A stretch of 64,000 nt of DNA, taken from positions 1,426,001 through 1,490,000 of the forward strand of contig NC_057379.1 of the NCBI RefSeq assembly GCF_016906535.1, in the 5' to 3' direction. Under the pieces are notes generated by a model that saw only the letters and a program-made list of their open reading frames with translations, ran no database searches and was not told where the DNA came from. Each line of letters opens with the position of its first letter. The stretch's first letter is position 1. Below are positions 21,201-30,298 of the stretch, piece by piece. This DNA is from Rhizoctonia solani (lineage: Eukaryota; Basidiomycota; Agaricomycetes; Cantharellales; Ceratobasidiaceae). The position numbers and the translations under genes were made by a program.

Positions 21201-21595
21201 ACTCCAACAAGCTGGATCCAAAACGGCTAGGACCGTTCGAAGTCACCGAAAAAGTCTCCAGTCATGCTTACCGCCTCAAGCTACCGGAAACTCTGAAAAT
21301 TCATGACGTGTTCTACGTAGGATTGCTATCTAAAGTACACGAATCCCCAAGCCAACCATTCCTGGAACGACCTCCCCCTGAAACAATAGAGGGAGAAGAG
21401 GAATACGAGGTAGAACAGATCATTGACTCAAAGAGGCAACAGGGAAAATGGTTTTACTTAATCAAATGGAAAGGATATGGACCTGAGGAAAACTCATGGG
21501 AACCAGAGGAGCTACTTGAGCATAGTCAAGAGGAGATCGAACGCTTCAACAAGTCACGACTGAAAAAGGCTCGTGACTCCGCCAAGAGCCTTTAA
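18176..21595 (+). CDS. Inner element Pol (protease, RT, RNase H, integrase, chromodomain)
   Basis: Expressed by -1 frameshift from gag. The pol frame has no ATG at its start and reads RLKPRITVKPLV through the junction. Protease LIDSGATSNF lies at about 18340; its LGMTWL strand at about 18565. RT has KLDLRWGYNNVRI (about 19060; the usual Lys is Arg-Trp here), MPFGLTNAPAAFQ and catalytic YLDDILIFS (19253-19280). RNase H is LETDASGVAMGAIL (about 19690) through KPDALSRR. The integrase HHCC finger runs HDSPLAGHPGQ to CCPVCQTNQR (about 20345-20480). Core D-D-E residues are SYDFITGF, ISDRGTTF and GQTERVNQFIE. The chromodomain EYEVEQIIDSK to NSWEPEELL sits at about 21400-21520. No stop or frameshift, so potentially active in trans. 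Confidence 0.97.
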   Translation, partial: RLKPRITVKPLVTKNAPIESIVSEFVSIALDSNKRPLLYIDLIAQNFPTAPIKTLIDSGATSNFISPSIVEKYKIPKTQLENPQVVRMLDGTISQTGRIWHQVHLAVSANGHTHSIPFLVCPIGNTPAILGMTWLTSESPLIDWQQGSVTFPEQVQIASEEEADSDPLADLPPQYHEFAKVFGEEEFNVLPPHREYDISIDLVPDAKLTPGPIYGMTDAESKALKQHIDKELATGKICPSTLSAGAPVMFVKKADGSLRLVVDYRKLNDVTHKNVYPLPRQDDLMAKLRHAKMFTKLDLRWGYNNVRIKEGDEWKTAFRTKYGLFEYLVMPFGLTNAPAAFQHFMNDLFRDLIDVTVVIYLDDILIFSEKPEDHPNHVREVLSRLMKNQLFCKLSKCHFHVTTVDYLGIVISPTGFSMDQKKVEAVTSWPQPKTVKQVQAFLGFVNYLRRFIPNFSTVARPLHNLTKKETPWSWGKTEEDAFQELKALVTKSPVLIHSNPELPYYLETDASGVAMGAILSQRGEDNRLHPIAYMSKSFSGAEANYDTHDKELLAIIKALEEWRIFLEATDKPVQVFTDHRNLEYWMQARTFNRRHARWRVFLSDFNFEIHYRPGKQSGKPDALSRRSDYTDAPQEPEVMLPAKVFANTSEEELEIVTKVRNKLREDPSLEPIIQFLTEDADNAPPSIQKAYRDYDWEEDLLWYRGKLVVPDSEPLKERLLKEFHDSPLAGHPGQQRTLELISRSYWWPGMKSSAKEWVECCPVCQTNQRAHAPTIALKPLEVPPFPFHTISYDFITGFPKSNGHDAILVVIDSFSKFGHFIPTTKKVTAKGLANLFISHVWKLHGLPVKTISDRGTTFTGKFLRALYQRLGVKPAFSSAYHPELDGQTERVNQFIEFYLRSYVAADHLDWATWLPLAEYAYNNAKHSATGRTPFELVYGRNPVMNPSNVPANVPEADQVANTLAREWQEAESALRMTKERMTGTRGVVPRYSVGEKVWLDGKNVELRTNSNKLDPKRLGPFEVTEKVSSHAYRLKLPETLKIHDVFYVGLLSKVHESPSQPFLERPPPETIEGEEEYEVEQIIDSKRQQGKWFYLIKWKGYGPEENSWEPEELLEHSQEEIERFNKSRLKKARDSAKSL

Positions 21596-21602
21596 GGGGG
21601 GG
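21594..21602 (+). promoter_or_regulatory. Polypurine tract of inner element
   Basis: AAGGGGGGG overlapping the pol stop codon, three bases (CAA) before the right LTR. It is the expected plus-strand primer. Confidence 0.75.
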
Positions 21603-21605
21603 CAA

Positions 21606-22178
21606 TGTCATAACCTCCTAACATATACCATTGGACTCGCACGATTTTTCTGATATTTGTAGTATTTTTTACGGACTGGATATCTTTTGTTTTTCAATCA
21701 CGTGATCTTGGCGCTTATTATGCCGAGATGCCGCGCCGAGATGCCGTGCCAAGGGCGCTCAGGAGAAATCCACGCTTCTGCGCAGCCCGCAGCACGCTTC
21801 TCATTTGTCTTAGATACTTCTTTCTCTCACAAGCACAGACCATGTAGATAGTGTGCTTTGTCTATATATACAGCAGGGAAATTGCTTGGAGACACCAAGT
21901 TGATTTTACCTCGTCTCTTACACATTAGAGAAGGTAGTCAGCCAGCTAAGTAGCCGGCCCCCAAGTAGTACCAGTAGCACTCACCCCCTTATTTTGACCT
22001 ATCACACCTCCAGGCCTCAGGCCCCTCCGCATCATCAGTAGATAGTTAGTTGTCGCCTTAAGCGACTTAGTAGTTAGTAGATAGCCTTAGTCAGTTAGAT
22101 TACATAAGCTAGTGTAGTAGTACGGCCACAAGCGCCCGCCTCCACCAGCGCGTACCCACCTTACAGTGGTGTACGACA
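21606..22178 (+). repeat. Right LTR of inner element
   Basis: 573 bp, same ends as the left LTR. Carries CA at 21695, TG at 21709 and TTGA around 21901 where CpG is inferred to be ancestral. Confidence 0.95.
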
Positions 22179-22183
22179 AGAAG
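22179..22183. repeat. Target-site duplication AGAAG, right copy
   Basis: Matches 15887-15891. Outer integrase coding resumes here. Confidence 0.95.
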
Positions 22184-23515
22184 ACATACGCATATATGAG
22201 GGAAAGTCTATATTGGAAAAATATGGCTAAAGACGTGGAGAAATTCTGTGCAGCATGCGTGTCTTGCGCATCATCCAAGAAGTCGACTCAGAAACCGTAC
22301 GGGCTGCTGAAACCATTACCGGTACCCAAATACCCGTGGGCACAGATTGGCGTCGATTTCCTGGGACCATTAACGGAATCCGCGACCCTACTGGGTAAAT
22401 TTGACATGGTATGCGTGGTAATCGACCACTTTACGTGCATGGCGCACTTGATACCAACAAGGTCGGACTACACGGCCCGCGACATGGCCGAGGTATTTCA
22501 CGCGAACGTCTTTAGGCTGCACGGGGTACCCGAGATCATCATTAGCGATAGAGACAAGTTATTTACATCGATCTTCTGGAAGACGCTCTATGAACTATTA
22601 GGTACCGAACTGAGACTGTCGTCGGCGTTCCACCCACAGACGGACGGGCAGACCGAAAGACTCATACGCACGATACTGGCACTGATACGCGTGTGCATAA
22701 ACCCAGCGTTGAGAGACTGGGCAACCAAATTACCTAGTATCGAGTTCGCAGTAAACTCGGCTAGATCGGAGACCACCGGGTTCAGTCCATTTGCACTGAA
22801 TTACGGACGAACCCCACGTCCGATATTAGTGCGAACCAATACTGACATGTACGGGGTACGCGACGCGGCCCGCAACATCAAATACGCACTAATGATAGCA
22901 CACGATGCCATCATTGGTTCGCGAATAAGTCAGATGGTCGAAGCTAACAGGCATAGAAGACCTTCACCGTTTAAGACCGACGACTTAGTATATGTTAGTA
23001 CCAAGAACATGAGAGTGCCGCTGGGGAAACCACACAAGTTATTGGCGCAATGGATCGGGCCAGTAAGAATAGACGGTGTGGTCAAGGAAGGGGCCACTTA
23101 CCACGTAGAGTTGCCCGACGACTTGAAGCGAAGAGGAATAAAGCCAATATTCCACGCGTCGCTACTGAAACCACATGTACCATATGAGGATCGTCGCTTC
23201 CCGGGAAGGAACTACAAGCAGATAGCCTCCTTAGAAGCCGATGATGATGAATGGGCGGTTGAGCGGATAGGCGGACATCGCGGCAAGGGGAATAACGCGA
23301 TGTTTGAGATAGTATGGCAATCGGGAGACCGTACCTGGGAATCATACCGCGTGGTACGGCACCTTGAGGCCCTAAGACAATATTTCGAAGCCTTAGGGAT
23401 CAGCCGCACTAAAGAGCTACCGTGGAAAGAAGACGGGGAAGTACCGTACGATGAACTTAGTGATAGTGGGTCTGAAACCCTCGAATGCGCAAGCGTAAGG
23501 GTACTTAAGGAAGCG
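22179..23515 (+). pseudogene. Outer element integrase C-terminal part with chromodomain-like end
   Basis: Continuation of the outer pol. TYAYMRESLYWKNMAKD and CAACVSC complete the zinc finger. The integrase core D-D-E residues appear in IGVDFLGPL (about 22345), ISDRDKLF (about 22545) and GQTERLIRTI (about 22645). The GPVRIDGVVKEGATYHVELP beta-barrel region lies at about 23060-23120. A chromodomain-like stretch, EWAVERIGGHRGKGN with FEIVWQSGDRTWESY, lies at about 23250-23350. This half has no stop, but is separated from the RT half by 6.3 kb of inserted DNA. After ELPWKEDGEVPYDELSD the frame probably shifts near 23515 into the tail frame. Confidence 0.88.
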
Positions 23516-24879
23516 ATATGGGAACCTCAACCGGTCATCAGCACCATATCTCACTGCCTAAGACTAGATCCTTTATTATCACACTTGACTCTATCTACAA
23601 AATGTACCACGGCCGGCGAAGACGCCGCAGTCGCGACCGAGAACGACGGCGGGATGCACCACCAGCGTACGACCCAGGACCCGACGAACGAGTCGATGCA
23701 GGCTTACTACGGCTGCTCAACACGGTGGCCCAGACCAGCCTCGAAACCGTTAGGGCAAGAAACGCCCCACTCCCACAAAGGGGAAGGCGAGGACGGTTCG
23801 GGAGGCCGAACATGGCCAGGTCCCCGCATGTCGGGAGAGGTCAGATGGACCTGTACGAAGGTATTATTGGCGTCAGTACCAATGGGCCATTGCGTGCACG
23901 ACCGAGAGAGCGGACTTACCAAGGGTCATCTACAGGAAGACGCCTTAAACGGCGACGCACTCGACTTAATGCTAGGAATCGCGGCCGATCACCTACCAGA
24001 AGCACGTCGGCCTCCCGGTCTAGCGAGGGATCCACCGTACGAGGAAGAAGTACCTCGACCGAGCACGGACGAAGAACGCGAACGGGAAGAAAACGAGCGC
24101 GTACCCGATCCAGTCCCTACGACCCTACCGGATCCGGTCGAGAGGGGACCGGCGAATCATCCGAGGAGACCAGCGACGGAACCGACCCAGGCGGGGACGA
24201 TTGGACGGCAAGTCAACGAACTGGCAAGGAAGGTATCGCTGGCGATTCTCTCGGTCGAGAACGTCATATCAGTAACCACGACTCTAAGCGAACGCGTGAA
24301 GAGGACTCACCAGCGGGTCATAGACAGGGAGTGGGACATCATGGAAGACATGTCCCGTATCGCGCTTCGAGCACTAAGGATAGAAGACGAACCCAGGATC
24401 GGGGACGCAAACTACCCCCAGGAGCTGATCAGGAGGGCGTATCCCATGCCCCAGATGCCAGAGTCGACGGAGAGGGCGATCGACGACCTCATACTGGGGA
24501 TCGAGGAGCACTGGGCGACGGTCAGGGGGAACAAGGCGACTTTGAGACACTACGTACTGTCGAGGCTCCCGAATCCAGCATCGGAGAGGACGAGGACGAG
24601 CCCTCACCTGGTAGCGACGCAGGAGCCGAGCCGGCCATCGTCGGCGACCGAGACGACCTAGATGTCCGCGATGCCACTGACCACGTTGCCAAGTGGACCA
24701 ACCTCGGGCCAGACATCGAGATGCGGGACGCCGACAAGGGACTCAAGACCATCGAGCCTGAACAACCTTGCATCTCCCCAAGGAAGCTCGAACTCAAGCG
24801 ATCTTCTACGCGTCGAGGATCTGATCGAAACGACGGAAAAGGAGGAGAGCGAACCGACGGAGGAAAGGGAAGGAAGTGA
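23516..24879 (+). CDS. Arg/Ser-rich tail frame of outer element, two overlapping frames open
   Basis: From 23518 to 24661 two plus-strand frames are open at once. Frame 1 begins ITLDSIYKMYHGRRRRRSR (about 23555-23620), a basic Arg/Ser-rich protein, and ends with GEDEDEPSPGSDAG and a Lys/Arg-rich tail at TGA 24877. Frame 2 is the integrase frame. It is poor-looking early but protein-like late: IGRQVNELARKVSLAILSVE and EWDIMEDMSRIALRALRIED, ending at 24661. The better-looking parts alternate, which suggests one original tail protein broken by small indels. No known domain recognised. Confidence 0.5.
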
Positions 24880-24883
24880 ATAA

Positions 24884-24900
24884 GGTGGCTATATGCCACC
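24884..24900 (+). repeat. Short hairpin before right LTR
   Basis: GGTGGC-TATAT-GCCACC, a perfect 6-bp stem with 5-nt loop, 11 bases before the LTR, beside the purine-rich GGAGGGCGAG that may act as polypurine tract. Confidence 0.6.
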
Positions 24901-24911
24901 TGGAGGGCGAG

Positions 24912-25248
24912 TGTAAGGAATGCCTGATATTCGTATATTTACTCTACTATATGCGAACCCCTTACATAATCGAGTCGGCTATGCTCACCCGACTTACCAC
25001 CTCGGCCCACCTGTCACTCTTCTCTATTGTTTGTATCTGATTTCTAACTATATACTCTCGTTTGGTTTATTCCGCTTACTCATGTACGAACCCCGTTGAC
25101 CTTATAAGGTCCCGGGGGGGGATCTTCTGATAACTGTCTTTACTTTCAACCACAACAATCGAGTGTTTTACGGATTGTCATTACCTCGGCGACACGGTCG
25201 CCATCGACGTTCGTATTTACAGTAGTGGACGATAAGTGAAACCTTACA
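24912..25248 (+). repeat. Right LTR of outer element
   Basis: 337 bp, no difference found from 10053-10389. Confidence 0.95.
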
Positions 25249-25253
25249 TCAAT
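25249..25253. repeat. Target-site duplication TCAAT, right copy (outer element)
   Basis: Matches 10048-10052. Confidence 0.9.
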
Positions 25254-25568
25254 ATATACTAACTTTAGGTGCCAATTCTCCCTTAGTCTAATCCATACTG
25301 TAGAAGGGATACACTGGCGCTGTAGTTTTCAAGCCATATTATACCGAAAAAGATATTTTTTACTGACGTATGAATTTTCAAGATCTTGTCACACAGTGAC
25401 GCGCGCAGTTAGTTAATGTCATGGTATTGCTGCATTCGAATAAGCTACATATCCTTCAGCACCACTTGAGTCGTTCCTTTCACACACATTAACAGTGTAG
25501 TTTTTATTTTAATATAGTATCATCCGTTTATACAAAAGCATGCATGTGTTGCAAACACTCGAGATTTC
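25254..25568. other. Spacer between retroelement and UGT4
   Basis: AT-rich, no coding similarity to the missing 5' half of UGT3. Contains the presumed UGT4 3' UTR. Confidence 0.5.
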
Positions 25569-27468
25569 TCACGCAAGTCCCACTGCCTGACCAAACTTCC
25601 ACAACGCTATATCCCCACTTCCACCAGGTCCGAGCGAGTCAGTAACAACCTTCCCCAGCATGCGCACATTCATCCGTTGGTGTTTACCCCGCACACCTTT
25701 GCTCATCTTCAGTATCTGCTTCATCTCATCGCGTACTGCGTCCTCCGTTCCCAAAATCTCCACCTCGAAGCCGTTCCGGTAGGCCACCGATCTAGCGTCT
25801 CCTGTCCGAACTTGCAGGAACTCAAAGCCGCAGTCATGCACAGAGGCAACTTGTATAGCGTTCATAGGTTGGTCACCCTAGTATGACATTAGAAATAACA
25901 TAGGAGAGTTGTAGAGAGCAGGTGCTTACTGCCATCGGCCAGAAAATCATCGGAACCCCACGTACAATCGCCTCGGTCGACGAGTTCCACCCACCATGAG
26001 ACAAAAAGTAGTGGATTGCCTACGAAAAATGTCAGTCGCATCTTGAGCAATTAGCTATAGAGGCGCCAAGACGCACAGGGTGCTCTAGAACCGCAGTTTG
26101 GTTCGCCCACTCGGGGAATATCGCATTTCCTGCGTCAATATGCGCATCCATCCATGACTTGTCAAGCGTTGCACACTCTGATGAGAGCGCAAACACGATC
26201 TTGAACCCGGCCTTGGGAATCTCGTCCAGAGCAGCCATCAGATGAGGCACCGTGCTTGGAAGGGGGAAGAATAAGGTTCCAAAAGAAATGTAGATGACCG
26301 AGTGTGCGCCGTTTTCGGCATATGCGCGGTCGAGGAACTGGGTGACGGGCGACTTGGGGTCGGGTTTGTGAGGTGGCACAAGGTCTACAGATGGGCCGAC
26401 GCAATAGGCTCTGAGGGGCTTTCCGAAGATATCTGGAAGAGTAGCGGCGACCAGAGGTTCCTAGATGTGCACATACATCAGGTTTATACCCCGGTAGCCG
26501 AATCAATGAAACGTACCATCTCGAAAGCTGTACAACAAAAAAAAGTATCTATGTTCTTAATCATGTTGTGGCATCGTGAAATTATATATGCCGTCAGTGG
26601 ATTAGCATCCTGGAGATCTTGAGTAGTGGATTCCCACGCATAATGCGACGGGATTCCTGGGAGACTGACCAACCGGTCATGGGTGTCCTAAGCTTTTGGT
26701 AAACCCACATCTAACCGTCGACTTGACAAGCACAAAGAGCACTTACCTTGGACTCGGCCTGGCCCTCCTTGAGTAATACATTATACAGGGATGAATACTG
26801 CAACGCTGCCATCTCTTCCCTGAATTTTGCAGCTTGGAGGATCCTGTATTTGAACTTAGGCATTGAATAAACAAAAAGATTGGATAGCAAAATACGTACG
26901 TTATGAGCGATCCTGCAGTCATCAGCCACCATCCGACAACCGGCAGATTATGTGCTTCCTTGCGAGCCAATCCCACGCCGCCTGTATATAAATCCTCTAT
27001 GATCATACTGGGTGGGTTTACCGGCCGGCCATCGATTTGTAGAATAGTTGCTTGCTGGGTCTCTTTCACTATCCAGGACCCAAACGATACCTCTAGGGAT
27101 AAGAGTATGTCTGTCAACTGGCCAGCAGTCACTGAAGGGCCATTGGTAGGCTCAGTCACAAGCCTGATCCGCCTTGTGTATGCCGGAGGCTGAGTGTCCA
27201 GGTACTTGACCGCCTTATGCAGCTCTGTCTGGTACACAAACAGCGCTAGTGCATGGGAAGTAAGCTAGCAGAACGACTGAGTTTGACACATGTACGAACA
27301 GATGAACAGGTCCTGGAACTTCTCGACCAGACGAAGTGCAGTCTTCATGCCCGGACGCAGGTGACCTATGACGTTGTACTCAGTGACCAGAACGACAGTA
27401 TAGCTGAAGGACATACCCCATGCAGGACAAGGAACAAATACAATGTGCTTCAAAGGAGCATTGACCAT
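25569..27468 (-). CDS. UDP-glycosyltransferase UGT4
   Basis: Intact GT1-family enzyme of 504 residues. Eight exons read from the sequence (descending): 27417-27468, 27300-27365, 26900-27245, 26747-26843, 26517-26687, 26077-26460, 25930-26019, 25569-25877. They sum to 1515 nt, with GT-AG introns and consistent phases. It starts [12 protein letters not shown]. Donor site: [25 protein letters not shown] and GVPMIFWP, then DQP at the start of exon 8. The N-terminal acceptor half ([16 protein letters not shown]) differs from UGT2. The C-terminus [20 protein letters not shown] has a Trp for Glu change. Exon 5 has SRCHNM where the paralogues have ARWKNM. Acceptor unknown. Confidence 0.9.
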
Positions 27469-27529
27469 GCTTCAAAATTGTTTGGGATATCCGAAATCTG
27501 TGAATGAGGGTGGAGTTGTGCTAATATTG

Positions 27530-27537
27530 TTTATATA
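27530..27537 (-). promoter_or_regulatory. TATA box of UGT4
   Basis: TATATAAA on the minus strand, 62 bp before the ATG. Confidence 0.6.
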
Positions 27538-27548
27538 CCGCAAATGTC

Positions 27549-27780
27549 GCGCACCCCTGCCCCACCTCTGCTCCACATATGCCCACAGCATTCAAATGCT
27601 GGTATCATTAGAGAAGTATAATTTGTGCATGGTAAGGTTCATGATAGGTGGCATAAGTCAAATGCGCTACCCCTGCCCCACCCCTGCCCCACCTGTGTCC
27701 GCAGGATTCGTGTTCCGGTAGCATTCAAGAAAAAGAATCTGTGCGTGGTAAGGTTCAGGATGGATGACATAAGTCAAATA
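27549..27780. repeat. Two tandem copies of a ~116-bp unit in the UGT4 promoter
   Basis: Unit 1 (27549-27663) and unit 2 (27664-27780) both begin GCGC-ACCCCTGCCCCACC, carry GTGCATGGTAAGGTTCA or a near match, and end CATAAGTCAAAT. The same landmarks (GTAGCAT-CAAGAAAAAGAAT) occur once upstream of UGT5. This is a local duplication directly upstream of the TATA box. Confidence 0.7.
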
Positions 27781-27825
27781 TGCTACCCCTTAGACCAAAC
27801 TTCCAACATATGAACGTATACTTGT

Positions 27826-28385
27826 AGCTTACCATCAAATTGGCCACCGTGTTGGGTAGGATCAAGGTGGATATTGGGATAATCAATAACGTCTCCCAAT
27901 TCTAATGCAAATAATAAACAATCATCACTATCGGAAATAATATTGTTCTCAGTGAGCTGTTACCATCTTTCTAAGTGCTTACGTCCATAGACCTTCCCCT
28001 TGCGATGTTAAGAAGCGCATAACTACGGCAGACCAAGATAAAATGTGAAGATACATCCGACATATGTCCAAGTGTGCCGAGGTGGGAGATAACGAAATTT
28101 TTGCCGAGAAGATATCTGTTGAGATGTCTTTGATAGCCAATTCAGGCTTGCTAAGTAAAGACTTGGGGAATGTACGGCACACGTTGCCGCCACAGAAGTT
28201 GGCTCATGCATCATAGTCAGATAGTGATCATTGCAGTCCTAAGAGAATACAATTCGGGTCTCGTGAGATACCAGACGAGTAAAATCGACCTATTCGGCAA
28301 CCTTAATTACAGTCAGATTAACTGGAGTCATGAGAGCTGCTAAACAAGGCTCACAAGAAGCGTAGAGGTCACGTGATTCACTTAG
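27826..28385 (-). repeat. Upstream block of UGT4, copy 1 of a triplicated segment
   Basis: Homologous to 32425-33025 and 36080-36690. Shared landmarks include a GTAAG donor-like site after a hydrophobic frame (PISTLILPN, about 27850-27890) and AVVMRFLTSQGEGL (about 27985-28030) on the minus strand. It looks like remnants of one or two exons of another gene, duplicated with the UGT. Frames are broken in the other copies. Confidence 0.5.
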
Positions 28386-29068
28386 GAGGGTCCAGAACCG
28401 GGGTTTGAGGTGGATACTTGGGGCCTTCTGAACAATTCATAGAGCATCTCGCTCCAATCTGTCCCTCTTATATCACGTGCCTTAAGGACATTGAGAACTT
28501 TGCTAGCAAACTGAGAACCGTCCCAGTCAAATCTGAACCCGTGCGCCGCCCCTCCCCCCAATTCGTGGGCACTTCATCATTCTCGCATACAGCCGCGAAA
28601 TTGCCCGTTGGAATCACCATCTAGTCCCTTCCCTGGCCAACTCGTTATCGAGGAGCGAAGGCCAGGAGCTTCCAAAGACAAAGCCGCCGAAGCCGCCTTC
28701 GTTGACGTTAGATAGATATACTCCGGCCTGAACTCTGTTCATGGCTACTATGACGGGCACTCCAGAATCCGCCACGGTATCCCTGGGGTCAAAATTGGTT
28801 ACCTGGTAAAATATGGTCAAAAGACGCTCTTATCAAACTCCACTAACATCGACCCACGCGCCAATATCTATGACGCCTAAGTGCTAACCATCACCATATG
28901 CCTTAGCAGGTCTAGTCGCCAAAAACGTTGGCGCAAGCATCACCCACCTGTTTCATGATAACCAATCAGCCGTCCAAATTGTCGTAGATCTTCGTAGACA
29001 CGCCGCGCGCTTACCCTCCGCCCGCTCGTCCACGTCGGCCAGGAGACCCGTACCGGCAAAGCCCAGGG
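28386..29068. other. Intergenic region upstream of UGT4, unexplained
   Basis: Absent from the corresponding place upstream of UGT5 and UGT6. Short frames on both strands without domains. Confidence 0.4.
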
Positions 29069-29270
29069 AACCCCCGCGGCTGCGAAGCAGCGAGGGTAGA
29101 ATGGGGGCGCCCGAGCTAGTTGTTGTGACCTTACGGGACGGTGAGTGTGATAATGAAAAAAAAAAAAATACGCAAAGGCGTGCCGCGGCACTGGGTGTGT
29201 ACGAGGCCAGACGGTAGAGGAGGTCGGATGCCAGTCACCACGTCATGAAGCGGACAGTCACGCGACCTGC
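29069..29270 (+). repeat. Dispersed GC-rich repeat, copy A
   Basis: Three blocks match, in inverted orientation, 40240-40447: CCCCCGCGGCTGCGAAG (29070s), GCAAAGGCGT-CC-CGGCACT-GGTGTGTACGAGG (29172-29206) and CATGAAGCGG-AGTCACG (about 29244). Block order is the same in both copies. Non-coding, class unknown; a poly-A run (29156-29168) lies inside this copy only. Confidence 0.65.
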
Positions 29271-29807
29271 TGCATGCTCAAGCTAAGTCGCAAAACGTCC
29301 AAATATTATTATAAGTGCCGAAGAGGCCGAAGTGATTGAAGCCAACAATGACTCGGAGAGTAAGGGTGAGGAAGGGGTGGTGAACGCTGTTGATGAAGAC
29401 AGAGGTTAGTAACGCAAGACAATTGCGAAAGCTAGTATTGATTCAGCATTCATCTCAACAAAACCGTCTATTTCTCCAAAAGGACCACTTAACTCCAGAA
29501 CTCTCCAGAGTGCTCCCGAGATCTCTAGAGATCTCTGTAACAGAATTCTCCAAACATCTCCAGCGTCCTCCGGAGCGCCCAGAGCTAAGTCGCCTGAGTC
29601 GAGAACCCTGGAGAAGTTCAGAGAAAATGAAGATTTAATTGAGATGGAGATCGACTGAAACTGTACTTTGCACCTTTGGCCGCAATATTTGATGCATGTG
29701 GGCAAGAACGGAAGACAAAATCGTTCAAGGGGATAGTATTACCCTTGTACATAGATATATATGCTACCAACATAGAGTTTGGTCTAATGTTTTACGTCTA
29801 TTGTAAG
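29271..29807. other. Intergenic region with an 18-bp palindrome
   Basis: CTC/CCAG-rich stretch at 29490-29625. Includes the perfect palindrome GAGATCTCTAGAGATCTC at 29518-29535. From about 29770 the sequence is homologous to the 3' flank of UGT6 (GAGTTTGGTCTAAT). Confidence 0.5.
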
Positions 29808-30253
29808 ATAGGGGCTGTGGGTCGGGGCCCTCGGAGACGCACGAGCCCAGACTTAGGTGTAGGGTCGCCCAGGGACTTGAGTAGTTAGTCACATGGTCAT
29901 CGGTCGCACCTGCCAGACCAGACTTCCATAGCGTATTCGATTCCTCATCGCGCCTTTATTTTCATCTTTCCTACCCACCGGCTCATTCGCTTGCACTAGT
30001 ACCTTTCCTCACGAATCGTTGCTCCATGGGTGCTCCCACATATTCCACTTATCTTTAGGTTTGGCCATCCACCCGCGAGTTCTGCTCGCGTCTCGATGCT
30101 TCGGCTTTCATTCGCGCACTTCGTGCCGGATCCCCCGCCCCCTACTGGTACCTAACGATCATCATGTATGCACACATTTATACATTTACATATTCAGACT
30201 CCCTCCTATGCATATGACATAATGACGGATACACGGAGCCACCAAAGCCTAAG
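29808..30253. mobile_element. ~446-bp insertion in the UGT5 3' flank
   Basis: The UGT6 flank reads TCTATTCTAAGAGTCTATTT at about 33885. The UGT5 flank has the same sequence but is split: TCTATTGTAAG, about 446 bp, then CTAAGTGTCTATTT. TAAG at both edges may be a target duplication. The insert has no open frame of note. It could be a solo LTR or small non-autonomous element; the family is not recognised. Confidence 0.5.
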
Positions 30254-30298
30254 TGTCTATTTATTCCCTCGGGTCTTTCAGCCATGGCTTAAGGTTTA

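Larger units (their letters stand above)
15892..22178 (+). mobile_element. Inner Ty3/gypsy chromovirus nested in the outer integrase
   Basis: 6287 bp, two 573-bp LTRs (TGTCATAA...GTACGACA), AGAAG target duplication, same orientation as its host. Gag (16983-18182), a -1 frameshift signal, and a Pol of about 1139 codons with protease, RT, RNase H, integrase and a C-terminal chromodomain place it among chromoviruses. Pol is fully open; gag has one TGA at 17499. Presence of a chromodomain and a self-complementary primer site recall the Tf1/sushi lineage. Confidence 0.97.
10053..25248 (+). mobile_element. Outer Ty3/gypsy LTR retrotransposon, split by a nested element
   Basis: Bounded by two 337-bp LTRs that look identical, beginning TGTAAGG and ending CCTTACA, with TCAAT target duplications. 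Without the nested element (15892-22178) and its target duplication it is about 8.9 kb. Order: LTR, leader, gag-protease, reverse transcriptase, RNase H, integrase (interrupted), chromodomain-like segment, arginine-rich tail frame, LTR. Gag and pol lie in one frame that contains TGA at 13846 and 14155. Intact LTRs with a broken reading frame suggest a recent but now non-autonomous copy. Confidence 0.95.
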
